The position numbers and the translations under genes are program-made. From Dactylonectria macrodidyma (Eukaryota > Ascomycota > Sordariomycetes > Hypocreales > Nectriaceae): DNA of 64,000 nt. This document shows positions 11,276 to 23,300 of this stretch, in pieces. Within the stretch, counting starts at the first letter, position 1; every line of letters begins with the position of its first letter. Below the pieces are notes generated by a model, which searched no databases, was not told the origin of the DNA, and worked only from the letters and a program-made list of their open reading frames with translations. Location of the stretch: the NCBI GenBank assembly GCA_020744425.1, contig JAGMUV010000006.1, positions 2,666,001-2,730,000 of the forward strand, in the 5' to 3' direction.

Positions 11276-11683
11276 TGTGACGATCGGGTCAATACACTAT
11301 CCTCGTAAGGCTAGGGTACGCTGGGTCCTGATCTGGGGGTTTATGTAACAAAGTAATCAGGCGAGTCAAGATTGAACAATGCTTGTCACGTCTGGTAATG
11401 GTAGAGTGAACGTACTCAATGTAACCAAGTTATATTAATAGCTAAGGAGCTGCCCATACTAGATGTGCACTTCTCAGATGACTATATACTAGGGTGCTTA
11501 CCATGCCTTGGTCCCGTCTGCTTACGATACTCACTCTGTAGAGCATTGTGTGAGTAAGCGTCCGTACTATCGCTCACTCTGTTTAAAGTGGGTCCGCTCA
11601 CTCCGGCCTTAAGTATCCCCGTACTTCCGATTCTACCGGCCATAACCGCCCTAGCCTCTTAAGAGGTCGCCCAGGCCGTGACA
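11276..11683 (-). repeat. 3' LTR of gypsy element
   Basis: 408 bp, starts TGTGACGATC and ends GCCGTGACA on the + strand. By eye it differs from the other LTR at about 28 positions, all transitions, with no indels. Confidence 0.95.
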
Positions 11684-11789
11684 CGATGTCTCCCCTCCAA
11701 TGATCTTATCCTCAAGATCGTATTTATAGCTAGCTGGTCCCCAGTGTGTTGGTTCCCTAACTTGCTCTTGATTATTTACAAAAGAAATG

Positions 11790-12490
11790 CTGACATAATA
11801 TCCAGCCGTATTTCTAAAAATAAGAAACCTAAGAAACCGCCACCTTCTGACGCCATACGCCGTCGTGTTGCTTCTGCTGAATATATTGATTACGCCGGGT
11901 TCGAGGTGATGCCCTGTACTCGCTATTCAGCCCGAGGGGCTGTTTGCAAAATGGTGGATAGGGGAAAATGCGGCCTCTATACACGCTTAGGTCGTCCGTG
12001 CGACGTAACGGGTGTACTGCTGAATTCTCGTGAGTTTTGGGTGTGTGTCTGTTAAAATGAATGTAGTTACTGATTTCTGTAGTGATACGGGTTCTGTCAG
12101 AGGCGAGGCGTCTTAATGCAGAGGAGCTGGCTATTAAAGAGTTACTATAAGCTCATTACGCCGCTTTCGCCGAGGCCTAGAAAAGCTTCGTCCTTCGTCA
12201 GCAGGAGTTGGAGGAGTCGCTTGCCCGCTTGTCGCGCGTGCGTAAGCAGCGTCGCTCCCTAATTTCGAAAGGAAATGAGATGGTTCGTCTTAACTAGGAG
12301 GCCTTAGAGGGCCTGGATGAGGTAGTGGCTAAGACGTCTGAAACCATCTCCGATGTACAGTCCCTTGTCCACACCGATCTGATTGATTAGTCTAGGGTGG
12401 ACTTAAGCTCTTTGGACTTTGATCCTTCTTTGCTTTCTGATGTCGCGCATGAAACGCCTTCAGCAGGCGCTGCGCGTAGTTGAGGTTTCC
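11790..12490 (+). pseudogene. antisense accessory ORF in the gypsy element (Cys-rich plus coiled coil)
   Basis: Between the end of integrase and the 3' LTR a reading frame runs opposite to gag-pol. It shows PPPSDAIRRRVASAEYIDYAGFEVMPC, then a Cys-containing block (GAVCKM, KCGLY, GRPCDVTGV) resembling the Cys-rich 'C-x2-C ... GRPCDGTGV' region of a protein recurrent in fungal transposon-rich DNA. A helical, Lys/Arg/Leu-rich tail follows (LARLSRVRKQRRSL, ISKGNEMVRL). In-frame TAA/TAG codons near 12150-12390 break it. The function is unknown; the match is from memory of similar fungal proteins. Confidence 0.55.
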
Positions 12491-12529
12491 TGGTGGTTCC
12501 TACGATGTTTTGCTTTCAGGGTAGCCTTT

Positions 12530-13740
12530 CTATTTGACGAGGTATTTTATCTGACCGTCGATTTTCTTCATTTCGCGGATCTTCTCGACGTAATATTCTT
12601 CTGGATCTTCCACCTGTGGTTCGTGGTCGTGACCGTTATTAACCATGATTGTGTTTTCAAATGGTTCTAGTAATGAAATGTAGAACACTAGATGTTTTTT
12701 ACTCTTCAGGTCCAACCTGTAGTTATTTTCTGAGATTTTTTCTAGAACTTTATAGGGTCTGATGAACTTATAGTCGAGTTTTTTACTTAGCCTGTCCATT
12801 AAAACATTTTTTATAGCTAAGAGGACCATATCCCCCTCTGAAAAGGATGGTCCCTTTATCCATTTAGGGTCATAGTATTTCCTTATCTAGTTTCTAACAA
12901 ACTCGAGTTCGGTCCTCAGTTCTTTATAGAGGTTTTTCAGTTTATTAGAGGTAAGTATTGCGTAAGGGTTGATGATTCCTTCTTGCGGTCTATAGTACGC
13001 ATTAAGTATGAATCCGAAATTCGCAAATACTGGTATAAGCTTCGTGCTTTTATATGTAGCAGTGTTATAGCTTAGTTAGGCTATTAATAGTTTTTTAACC
13101 TAATCGTTCTATTCGTAATTGATGTAGTACTGTAGGTATTGTTCGAGGATCTGGTTCATCCTTTCTGTTTGCCTATCTACTTATAGTCAGAATGCGGTAG
13201 TTAATCGGTGGTTAAGTCCAAGCTGTGCTATCAAAGCTTGCTAAAACTTAGATGTGAATGGAGGTCTTCTATTAGTTAGGATTTCTACTGGTAATCCGTG
13301 TATACTGATGATATTTCGATTGAATACGTAGGCGAATTCTTCTGCGTCTATTGCCTCTCTATAAAGTATAAAATAGGAAAACTTCATGAATCTATCCACG
13401 ATAATAAGAATGCTATTATAGAAGGCTCCGGTTACTGGGTCTTCTGATAGGGGTAGTTTCGTAATGAAATCCATAGTGATGGAATGCCATGGTCTCTGAG
13501 CTACTGGCAGGGGCTGCAGTTCTCCGTAGGGCTTGTAGCATCATGCCTTAGTTTTCACACAAAGGCTGCATTATCAGATAACATCTTACACGACCTTCTT
13601 AATTCTAGGAAATGTGTATATCGTTTTAACTCTCTTAAGGGTTTTATTAACTCCTTAGTGTCCGTATAGTGTGTAAGAATGTATTTCCCGCATAAGCTGT
13701 TCTTGCAGTTCTATCAGAACTTGCAGTTTCTATAATTCCA
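12530..13740 (-). pseudogene. gypsy integrase, decayed
   Basis: Two recognisable pieces. 13241-13474 encodes the integrase core (MDFITKLPLSEDPVTG, IIVDRFMKFSYF, HGLPVEILTNRRPPFTS, with the first catalytic Asp in VDRF). 12530-12829 encodes the C-terminal part (KLDYKFIRPYKVLEKISENNYRLDL). Between and upstream of them several stops interrupt the frame, so no functional protein can be made. Confidence 0.85.
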
Positions 13741-13899
13741 ACTATAAAGCGGGGATCGGGCAGGGGTTTCCTGTAACCCTGTCCATTTCGTAAGTCTGAT
13801 TATATTGCTCGATTTTCTTCAGTAGTTCGTTATCGTAAGTCATGTAGTACGTACCGCTAAGTATTACCCGTGGTAGGCATTCGTAGCGCTAGTGTATAT

Positions 13900-15600
13900 A
13901 TCCTAAGTATTTTTATTATAAGTGTCCCTCAGGGGTGAAGGAGAAGATTTGCTCGCTAGCTTTGATCTTTCTGGTGTTGAAATCGGCGCGTTGGCTAATT
14001 GCATTAGCTCGTCCGTTTTCTAATCCTTTCATATAGATAATAGTATAGTCGAATTCTAATAGATATTCAGCATATCTGAGTTATCATCTACTGAGTTTCT
14101 GCGTTATTACAAAGTATGAGATATTCTTATGATCTATGTAGACCTTGACCTTATGGTTACTTCCTAAAAGATAATATTGAAATTCCTTAAAGCAGTTAAC
14201 AATAGCTAGGAATTCTTGGTTGTAGATAGGGTAGTTGAGTTCTGCTCTGTGCATTTTATACGAGTAGAATGCAATGGGGTGTAATAATCTGTTTTCGTCT
14301 CTTTATCCGATCTAGCCGCCTAGTGCAAATCCTGAGGCGTCGGTTTCTAATTCGATTTCTTTATCAGGGTCGAATGATGCTAAGATAGGTTCTGAGGTAA
14401 TTGCGTCCTTAATTGACTAGAAGGCCTGTTCTGCCTCGTCATTCCATTTGAACTTAACTCCTTTCTTCATGAATCTGGTGAGTGGGATAGTATGTTTGCT
14501 AAAGTGTTTGATGAATTGTTAGTAGTAGTTTACGAATCTAAGGAAGGATTGCAGTTCCGTAAGGTTTTTGGGTTATTTCCATTCCTATACTGCTGCAATC
14601 TTCTTAGGGTCTATCCGCACCTGGTTGTGGGATATGATATGCCTAAGGAACTCTACTTCTGAAGCATGGAAGTTGCTTTTTTCTAGTTCAATAAGCAAGT
14701 TTGCATCTTATAGCTTCTGCAATACCGTATGGACGTGTCGCTCATGATCTTCCTCGTTTTCGGAGAAAATGAGTATGTCGTCTAGGTAGTATATAACGAA
14801 GATATCGAGATGTTCGCGTAGCACGTTATTGATCATTCGTTGGAATGCGGCTGGCGCGTTAGTAAGTCCAAAAGGCATAACCAAGTATTCGTATAGCCCG
14901 AACTTAGTTCTGAAAGCGGTCTTCCATTCATGTCCTTGTTTGATACGGATCAGGTTATAGGCTCCTTTGAGATCGAGCGCCGTAAACCACTTAGCCCTAT
15001 GCAGCCTGTCGCGCATCTCGGGGATTAGGGGTAATAGTGTGCGATCCTTCTCAGTAATTGAGTTGAGTTGCCTATAGTCCACGCAGAGGCGTAGCTTTCC
15101 GTTCTTTTTAGGTACAAATATGACTGGGTATCCAGCTGAAGACTTCGATTTCTAAATATAGCCTTTTCTCTCCATTTCTTAGATGTATTCTCTCAGCATT
15201 ATCAGCTCGTTATTATTAAGGTTATAGATAGGAAAAAACTTGGGGTTAGTCCCGTCCTTCAGGACGATTTCCAGGTCCTATTCGCTTGGTTCTGGAAGGC
15301 CAGTCTCAAGTTCCTCCTTAAAGAGTTTTTCGTAGATTCAGTATCTCAAGGGTACGTTTTTGAGTCATTCCTCCTCTGCTTGTCGTTGTTTTTTCTGCTC
15401 TTCGAGGTCCTTATCTATCTGTCTGAACTGTTTTCGGATGAATGCGATGACTCGTTTTATGTATCGCATTTTTCCTTATTAGTGCTTCCGTTTTATTCCC
15501 TTTAAGGGTGAGGAAGTGTCTATCATTTCTTCCTTCGTAACTTCGTCGTTATTTCTGTCGCCGATCGAAGCTTAAGATCTCGGGTCGTGTCTATCGCTAT
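13900..15600 (-). pseudogene. gypsy reverse transcriptase and RNase H, decayed
   Basis: An open piece at 14708-15082 carries the reverse transcriptase core: [43 protein letters not shown] and the YLDD active site. Downstream on the minus strand, RNase H features can be read with stops (TDASGFALGG, YNQEFLAIV, DHKNISYF). Upstream toward 15600-16000 only fragments of a protease/linker region remain. Confidence 0.88.
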
Positions 15601-17559
15601 CCGCGATCTAGGGAGATGCGTTTCTCCAACGCATTTGGCCTTTCTTCCAGTCGATATCAGGGTTATGCCTTCGTAGCTAAGGTCATCCTAGCACTACTAA
15701 GTAGTCTTTGATGTTAAGGATATTAAAATCCACTCCTTGGTTTCTTCCTTCTATAAGTACTTTAAGGTAATTAATCTCCCGTAGTACCCTTCCTTCGTCA
15801 TAGCTGAAAGGTATTCCTTCCAGGTTAGACACTTCATAAGGGAATTTCTTATGTTTCTATAGCAATGCCAACTTGTTTACCAACTCTGGTTGGATGTAAT
15901 TCATAGCAGTACCGCAGTCCACTAGCGCTATTACCCATACTCCATTGATTCGGACTTCTGTCGTGATTGTGTCTTCTTCAGGACCTCTCACAGCACCTAG
16001 AGCCTTCTTCGGAAGTGACGTCTCTACTTCCGCCATGCTCGTCTGTCGCTCTATTATAGACGGCGAGTGTCGTTTTTTGCGTGCTTACGGATTTCCTCAT
16101 ACTACAGCCTATCGCAAAGTTCTCCTTCTATGCGGGTCTTAAAGTCGAACCCGTCTCTATGCATCTTGTGGATCCTCTTATGGATCGCCCGTGAGTATTC
16201 TGCGTACTTAAGGCACTTTCTATTACTGCAGTTTATAGCATGGTCGGCTAGGCACTTTAGCGGGCCGTGCCATAACTGTACTTTTTCCCTCTTATGCACA
16301 TAGTATTCTTCTGTAACGCAGTTATTAATCGTTAAGTCCTTTTCGACGCATTCCTCAGGGTAGAAGTTATTTCATAGCTCGAGCTGAGCCACTCCCATTC
16401 CTTCGAACCATTCGACGATTCTATAGTCCTATGTCTCAGTTCCGTCATAGAACCGTTATAACGGCTAGAGTACAGTTCGTATAGGATAGCAGTCATAGTA
16501 AAGTTTCTCAAAGCGATGTAGCAAGCATGCGTAGTAAGTACACGATATCTAGGATACGTCGATATGCCCAGGGTGTCAGGGGTATAGCGATGGTTCGTCG
16601 CCAACAATCGCTCGTCCCAACCGGTTGTCTGCCTCGGTGAGGTCTTTTCGCTAGATCGCGCGGACATAGATAGGTTGTCCTTCCGCCGCGTCTGACGTTC
16701 GTTCAACGAGCTGCTTCAGCATACGCTCGCTTTTTCCATCTTTTCCCAAGGAGTAATCTGGAGTGCTTTCTCCTAGCTCCTGTTTAAGTAGTTACAGGGC
16801 GACTGATTCTTCCTCCAAGGTATCATCAATACTGCCGCCGTCGCTGGACTCGGGGTCCTCGTCCGCAGGGGCTAGTATGTCTTTGTTAGTGATGGGGAGT
16901 CCAAGCCTCCTTGCTTGTCTGGCTTTAGCGCCTGCGCTAATGCTTAGTTCTCCTTCCTTACGTAAGTAGTACTTGCGTCTGATTTCATCGTTCGTTTGTT
17001 GTTGTCGTGAGATTTTGGTAGTGCCCTCGTAAGGGAATACTACGATTAGTGGTGTTTTCGGAGCAGGTTGTCGATCTGGGATGTTGCTTTCTTCGTCTGT
17101 TATTTCCACTATTGGTCGAATGTATTTAAAGGTGTTTTCCTTTCGGATTTCCTTGCCCTTCCTGACCATACCAATCTTTCTGATAGTACTGCAAGGTGGT
17201 CTTTCCTTCTTCGGCCTTGAAGGTAATAGAACTAGTATCTAGAGCGTTGAGATGTTATTGATGTTAGAAGTCATACCCTTCTATCGATCCTCAAGGGGTG
17301 TTTGCTGTTCTTTTTCTGTCTTCTAGCTTGGCTTCCCTTCCTTATGGGTTTCGTTTTTGAGTGTCTCTTCGCTCTTGAGTTCCTCGTTCGCGAGGGGGGT
17401 GATTTCGTTAGATGAAATCCCTGTATTATCATAACCTGCTCTAGCCATCGTAACTGTTTTCTTACCTATCTGTGGTTCTTCCTCCTGTTGGCCGATCTAT
17501 CCTACCTTCTTCTTACCTTCAGGTACCGGTTTGTATTGTTAATCGGTTTTAGGCTTTCG

Positions 17560-18678
17560 GCATTTGCAGGAAGTGTGTCCCAGGATGCCGCAGTTCTAAC
17601 AGAGGACCTTGGAGTAGTCTTTCTTGACCATCCTAATGTTCATAGGGCCTGAGTCTGTTCTGTACGAGGTATCTGTTTGTCGTTTCTTTCTTTGATTTGC
17701 GTGGTTTCCTCTGTTCTTCTACTGCGGGGTGTAGGATCCTCCGGACTTCTTAGCCTTCTTTTCCTGTTGTCTTTCGAATTGCTGGTCATCGATTTCTATA
17801 GTAAGTTGTACTAGTCCGTTGTACGTAGTGGGTTTAGTTTTCCTGACTATCGCGTCTTTAATATCGGACTTCAACCCTTTGTAGAAGCTTGCCATATATC
17901 CTTCTTCTCCCCAGTTGAGTCGTGAGGCGAGGTTGCGGTGTTCAGCTGCGTACGTAGACGCTACTCCTTTCTGATGGAGTTTCTGGATTTGCTGTTCCGC
18001 TGCTCGCTTCTCGTCCTGGAGTCTGAAAGCGCTTCTGAGCTCGTGCTTAAAGACTTCATAGCTTCTGTAAATAGCCCTGGTTTCTTCCTTCCTATCAGCA
18101 TAGACGTAGTTAACGTAGTCCCTCATGACGGGTTCAAACCATCGGAGAGCTTTATCCTTGAGGAACCCTGTAGCATGCCGGACTTTAGCGTCGCTAGTGA
18201 CGAACTGGGTTGGATAGTACAGCTAGTAGGCCCTGAGCTGCATCAGGAATCCTTAGAGCGCAGCTGCGGATCCGTCATAGGGGTCCGGTTGTCTTGGTTT
18301 AAGGATTTCTCCGGCGTCTTTTCCTGTTGCCGAATTAGAGGCCAGATTCTCGATGTGGTCCCTGTAGAGGCTGGTTTGTTTCTCAAAGGCCTCAGTGAGC
18401 CTCTCGAGTTTGTCCATAAGTGCCTTGACTTGGTCGTTCAAGTTATCAATTTGTCCTTACTTCTTAATAGCGTCCCTATAGGAGGCTTCGGCAAGTTTAT
18501 TGAACTCATCGCCAAGTCGTTTGTTATGTCGCTCCAGTTTGCGTACCTCCGCTTCGTGACTTGCGGGCGCAATAACTTCTTCCTCATCATCCGTATCCAT
18601 CGGGACCGGGATAGGTGGTTTGCTTATTAGCTGACGAGAAGAGGATAGAGTCAAACTAGGTGTAGTAAGTGGAGCCAT
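17560..18678 (-). pseudogene. gypsy gag, decayed
   Basis: Starts 62 bp inside the 5' LTR with MAPLTTPSLTL, then a coiled-coil region (VRKLERHNKRLGDEF, NDQVKALMDKLERLTEAF), the retrotransposon gag core (KALRWFEPVMRDYVN to GLKSDIKDAIV) and a CCHC zinc knuckle near 17560-17605 that carries an in-frame TAG at 17596-17598. Several further stops occur. The frame between stops is well preserved, which suggests point mutation rather than indels. Confidence 0.85.
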
Positions 18679-18740
18679 TGTAGCAATTCGATATTATTCA
18701 AGCTCGACGCGAGTGATACAGTGAATAAGAGCTATCAATG

Positions 18741-19148
18741 TGTGATGATCGGGTTAATACACTATCCTCGTAAGGCTAGGGTATGCTGGGTCCTGATCTG
18801 AGGGTTTATATAACAAAGTAATCAGGCGAGTCAAGATTGAATAATGCTTATCACGTCTAGTAATAGTAGAGTGAACGTACTTAATGTAACCAAGTTGTAT
18901 TGATAGCTGAGGAGCTGCCTATACTAGATATGCACTTCTCAGATGACTATATACTAGGGTGCTCACCATGCCTTGGTCCCGTCTGCTCACGATGCTCACT
19001 CTGTGGAGCATCGTGTGAGTAAGCGTCCGTACTATCACTCACTCTGTTTAAAGTGGGTCCGCTCACTCTGGCCTCAAGTATCCCCGTACTTCCGATTCTG
19101 CCGGCCGTGACCGCCCTGGCCTCTCAAGAGGTCGCCCAGGCCGTGACA
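18741..19148 (-). repeat. 5' LTR of gypsy element
   Basis: 408 bp, begins TGTGATGATC on the + strand and ends GTGACA. Same length as the partner LTR at 11276-11683. Confidence 0.95.
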
Positions 19149-19153
19149 GGATG
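19149..19153. repeat. target-site duplication GGATG (right copy)
   Basis: Matches 11271-11275. Confidence 0.93.
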
Positions 19154-19961
19154 GACCAATGACGAAATTGGGCTTGCGTGGCTACAGGAAGTCTTTCTTC
19201 CGGGCTCAAAGCCTGCCCGGGCCAATGAAAAGCGGCTTCTTATCCTAGATGGGCATGGATCACACATAACGCCTGATTTTATGCGTATTTGTGTGACCAA
19301 TAGGGTCCATTTACTCTATTTGCCGCCTCATACAAGCCACGTTCTTCAGCCTCTTGATATATCAGTCTTTGGGCCACTCAAAGCTGCATATCGGACCGCC
19401 TTGACACTAGCCAATCCAGTCACCGATGTTGGCCCAACTAGGAAGGAAGACTTTCTTTCTTGCTATTTTCAGGCTAGGAAGAAAGCTATTACTATTCGAA
19501 ATGCCCGTTCGGGTTGGAAAGGAGCCGGGTTGTGGCCAATCAACATCTCAAAGCCAATGGGTAGTAAATTTGTTATTGAAGACCCTGATGAGTCAATTAC
19601 GGTCCAATCAGGAGCCCCTCTTTCTCCAAAAACGAATCAAAGGTCCGAAATCAGCCCTTTTATAACCCCTACTACTTCGAGAGACGTTGCATTATTGGTT
19701 CATTCTCATAAGAAGGAAATCCTAGCTAGCCCAACCACAAGGCAGCTCTTTCGGACTATTTATCGGGGAATTGATAAGCTCCACGTACAAATGGCCCAAT
19801 TAGAAGATCGAATTCTAGTCCAAGACCAAAATTCAGGCCAATCAAAGGCTAAGAAGAGAGGAAGGGTTTATAAAGACCCAAATGAGGAATTTTCTAACAT
19901 CCAGAATGTAAAGAGAGCAAGAAGGCGAATAGAAACGCCTGAAATTGAAGATTCAGAATAG
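19154..19961 (+). pseudogene. pogo/Fot1-like transposase, 3' part
   Basis: Resumes in the frame of the 5' part with TNDEIGLAWLQEVF, then the second catalytic Asp in LLILDGHGSH and the third acidic residue region HTSHVLQPLDISVFGPLK, a DDE_1 signature. The tail is basic (KAKKRGRVYKDP). It ends 151 bp before the right inverted repeat. No internal stop. Confidence 0.9.
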
Positions 19962-20112
19962 CTTGTTTTTCCTTTGTTTTTATTGGTTAGTTTTTTGATA
20001 TTTAGAAAATTTATTAGCTATTTTATTAAAAATCAGTTAAAATGGACCAATTAGGCCTCTTGGTTGTTCTTTTATATATAAGTGAAGTTGAATAGGGATT
20101 TTGGTTGTTGTA

Positions 20113-20162
20113 TAAGTGGGGCGGTCAGCTAAGCCCCTGATCCGTAAGTGGGTGGCCTGACT
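20113..20162 (-). repeat. right terminal inverted repeat of Fot1-like element
   Basis: Perfect inverse copy of 10408-10457, followed by the TA target duplication. Confidence 0.97.
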
Positions 20163-20355
20163 TATGTACGTACCACGCGGGCGGGGTAACGTTGCAAAGA
20201 AATGCCGCGCTCTCATGCAGGTAAGCACGGTACAGACTCGTTATAATTGTTCTCACATTCTCAATTTCGATCAGATGTTTGGCTGAAGTAGAAGAAATCT
20301 CAGACCGCGCAGTTGTACTTGACACCTCCGGGGATACTGCTGACTCTGATTCAAC

Positions 20356-23300
20356 ATGGTTCAGAATATGGGACCAACTATTTACGATACTGCTCGCAGA
20401 TGTTCGGAGCTGTTCGATCGTATCATCGGATCAATGCAGAACCAAAGCCCAGAAATAAACTCCGCCGAGGAGCTGCTGGGCCGTTTTCGTCTCTGGACTT
20501 CATATGTGGGCGTCTTTGCGGTGCCTAGGGCATCTCTTGATGCCCGTCTCAAAGGTCACACAAAGGTCAAAGACATGGTGCTTGAGCTGCTTGAGATGCT
20601 TGAAAGGAACCTACATTGGGGTAGCTTTTCACTTTGCCCCCATGTCCAACATTAGCGCTAATGCGGTCACAGAATCGAGCATTGAACTGGAGGATTCTTT
20701 GGAGCCGGAAATCGATTCTCAAGATGAAGATGGAGAAGATGATCAGAAAGCCTCTCAAGGCGATGATTTGAGAGAAACGCCTGGTCTGCATGGCGCTGAG
20801 GCTGCCATCGACAGGCTCCTGATATTGGCGGTGGCAATACGACGCTCTGCGCGACGGACCCACAAGCTCCGAGATGGAACTCACGGTGCGCATGATGAGA
20901 TGCTCTGCTTGCTCATGCAGTCGAGGTACCCAAACGCCAGAAAGAGCCTCCTTAACCAGCTTGGCCGATCGATTCACACACGAGGGACATCTTTGCTATA
21001 TCTCAAGATGCATAATAGAAAATTAGCATTTGAGAGACAGGAGATATGCAGTACGGACGAGACAGAAGATATGGAGGTGGCCTTGGAGGACGAAGATCAA
21101 GACATGAGACCCGACGGCGATCGCCCAATCACCACAACACAAGCGAGGGGCCCTGGACCCGAGACTTTGCCAAGTGAACTTTCTCCCTCACTAGTCAGTC
21201 AACTGGTCAAGACGAAAAATAAACCGTCTGGTTCTATCATGAGCGGCGGATGGACAGTCCAAGAGGACCAACCTGAACAGTTTTACTACCCCTCGATTCC
21301 CGAAGTACCTTCTAGTACTAAGTACCAAATCTGCGATCTATGTGGCGATCCAATAGAAGAGCAAGATTTGTCACCCGATACTTGGAAGTAAGTGACTGAA
21401 ATTTTGACGTGTTTCATTATTGACCTGACAGCCCTGTAGGGCCCATGTTGATCAAGATCTGGAACCATATGTGTGTATCTCGGAAGAATGCAGAGAACCA
21501 CCTCGTTACTTCGTTCGAAGACGAGACTGGTTGGAGCATATGCATAAACGACATTCTATGACCTGGGCTGAGAAGATCCACACCGAGCAATGGTATTGCG
21601 ACTTTGGCCACGAAGATCCTTTAGAGTTTGACGAGAAGGAAACATTCGTGAACCACTTGAAGTCTGATCACGGAAATCAGCTCACGAAATCTAAACTTGA
21701 AGGTCGAGCTCGACGAAACCGCAGGATTGCAACTAGGGACCGCTTTGTGTGTCCTCTGTGCGACTGCGTTCCAGATGGGTTACATCCGCTTACACAAGAA
21801 AACCTCTGGTACCATATCGCAGCCCACCTCAAGTCTATTGCGTTCCTTTCTTTATCATATGTGGAGGGTGGATTGGGAGATCAAGACAGTTTGCCAGATG
21901 CCACCGGTGATGATAGTGACGTGGTGGATCTAACTCACCCTTCAACTGGCAATTTGAGCCTGAACTCAACTGATGAGAACTCACCACCAAGTACCATGGA
22001 GGATGGTATCCAAAGTGTTGACTCGCAGGGAATACCTGGCGCGCCGCCTCTGTTGCAAGAACCGCAAAGCTGGGCGTTTCTACCTCAGTTTCCATTCGAT
22101 CACCAAGCTTTGGAGACAGAGCTTCGAGGTTTGAAAGCACCGGAGAGCGAATCTAGTGGCATTTCGTCAATTGCCCCAGTCGGGCTTGAAGTGTGGCGAG
22201 ATTGCCCAGATGCAATTGTCAATATCATCTTTTTTCACAGTCCTTACGCAGACCAAGACACCGACTGGAATATCACCGGCACCTATAAAAAATGGCCCAG
22301 TATGCTACTTGGTCGAGAATACCCCGACGCACGCATAATTGCGTTTGGCTACCGTGGTGTCCCGTTGATAAATGCGTTGATCTCGGTGCACGTGGAGGAT
22401 CGTGTACAAAAAATGGCAGACGATTTCCTCACAACCTGGGACCAATCTTTCCTCGCCGAAGAAGGCAAAAATCTCCCGTGCATTTTCCTTGCTCATCAGG
22501 CTGCTGGACTTATTTGCAAGGCAGCCATTCTCAGCTCAGGGTCGACAAATCGACCAAGTATGCCTATCAAAGGTGTTATTTTTATTGACACGATTCACCG
22601 GTTTATGGAAGCACAACATTTTCCTTCTGGCACAGCTGTATTTCTTGATGCTTTTCAAGATCGATTTCTCGGCTTTGTCGCGTCTCGAAATAGACGCGAG
22701 AGACTGAACATCAGCTGCTTCTATACCAAAAAGAATGAGAGCAAGGCAATAATTGAAGGCCATGATAAAGTCCTTTTTGAGAGTACTAATGATGCAGGCT
22801 TGCTGGTGACTGACGCCATGGATCCCACATTTCGGTCCATCAGAGCCGCCCTAGACCCTTGGATAGAAGAAATCAGGTAAGACTTGTACCATTGACATCT
22901 TCAGATGCCTTGGAACTAATTATTTGAAGACTGGACGTGGTAACCCCAGGAGGCTCGATTTATTCAGACACAGAAAGCGAAGACCTGGACCAAGACAACG
23001 AACACCAACTTTCCCAAACTCTGCCACTCAGTCAGACACCGAATGACGACGAGATATCCGAACTAAAGACCGAGGCCATGAATATGTCGCTGCATCAGGC
23101 CGCTAGTAAAGGCAACGTGGATGTTACGAGACTCCTTGTCCAGAAGATGGGCGCCGAAATAGAAGCCAGAATTGACGGAGGAAGAACACCACTTCACTTT
23201 GCAGCCGACCGTAACCACATCGAGGTCGTGAGGCTGCTGGTTGAAGAACTGGGTGCTGATAAAGACGCCAAAGACAAATACAGGCAGACACCACTGCACT

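Larger units (their letters stand above)
11276..19148 (-). mobile_element. Ty3/gypsy LTR retrotransposon, inserted in the transposase gene and decayed
   Basis: A 7.87-kb element with 408-bp LTRs (TG...CA ends), 5-bp target duplication and minus-strand coding order gag, reverse transcriptase, RNase H, integrase, which is the Ty3/gypsy order. In element orientation a purine-rich tract (rc of 11684-11700, GGAGGGGAGA) precedes the 3' LTR. No standard TGG-starting primer-binding site was seen next to the 5' LTR. Stop codons, mostly TAG/TAA, interrupt gag and pol throughout. The two LTRs differ only by transitions, fitting repeat-induced point mutation after insertion. Confidence 0.93.
10408..20162 (+). 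mobile_element. Fot1/pogo-like DNA transposon, interrupted by an LTR retrotransposon
   Basis: Bounded by 50-bp perfect terminal inverted repeats starting AGTCAGGCC and flanked on each side by TA (10406-10407 and 20163-20164), the target duplication of Tc1/mariner-pogo elements. It carries one transposase gene (10551-11275 plus 19154-19961). Without the inserted retrotransposon the element would be about 1.88 kb, the normal size for Fot1-type elements. Perfect inverted repeats and an otherwise open transposase frame suggest a fairly young copy. Confidence 0.95.

Noticed and set aside
18679..18740. Primer-binding site next to the 5' LTR
   Set aside because: The expected TGG-starting complement of a tRNA 3' end is not present at the LTR border, so none is annotated.
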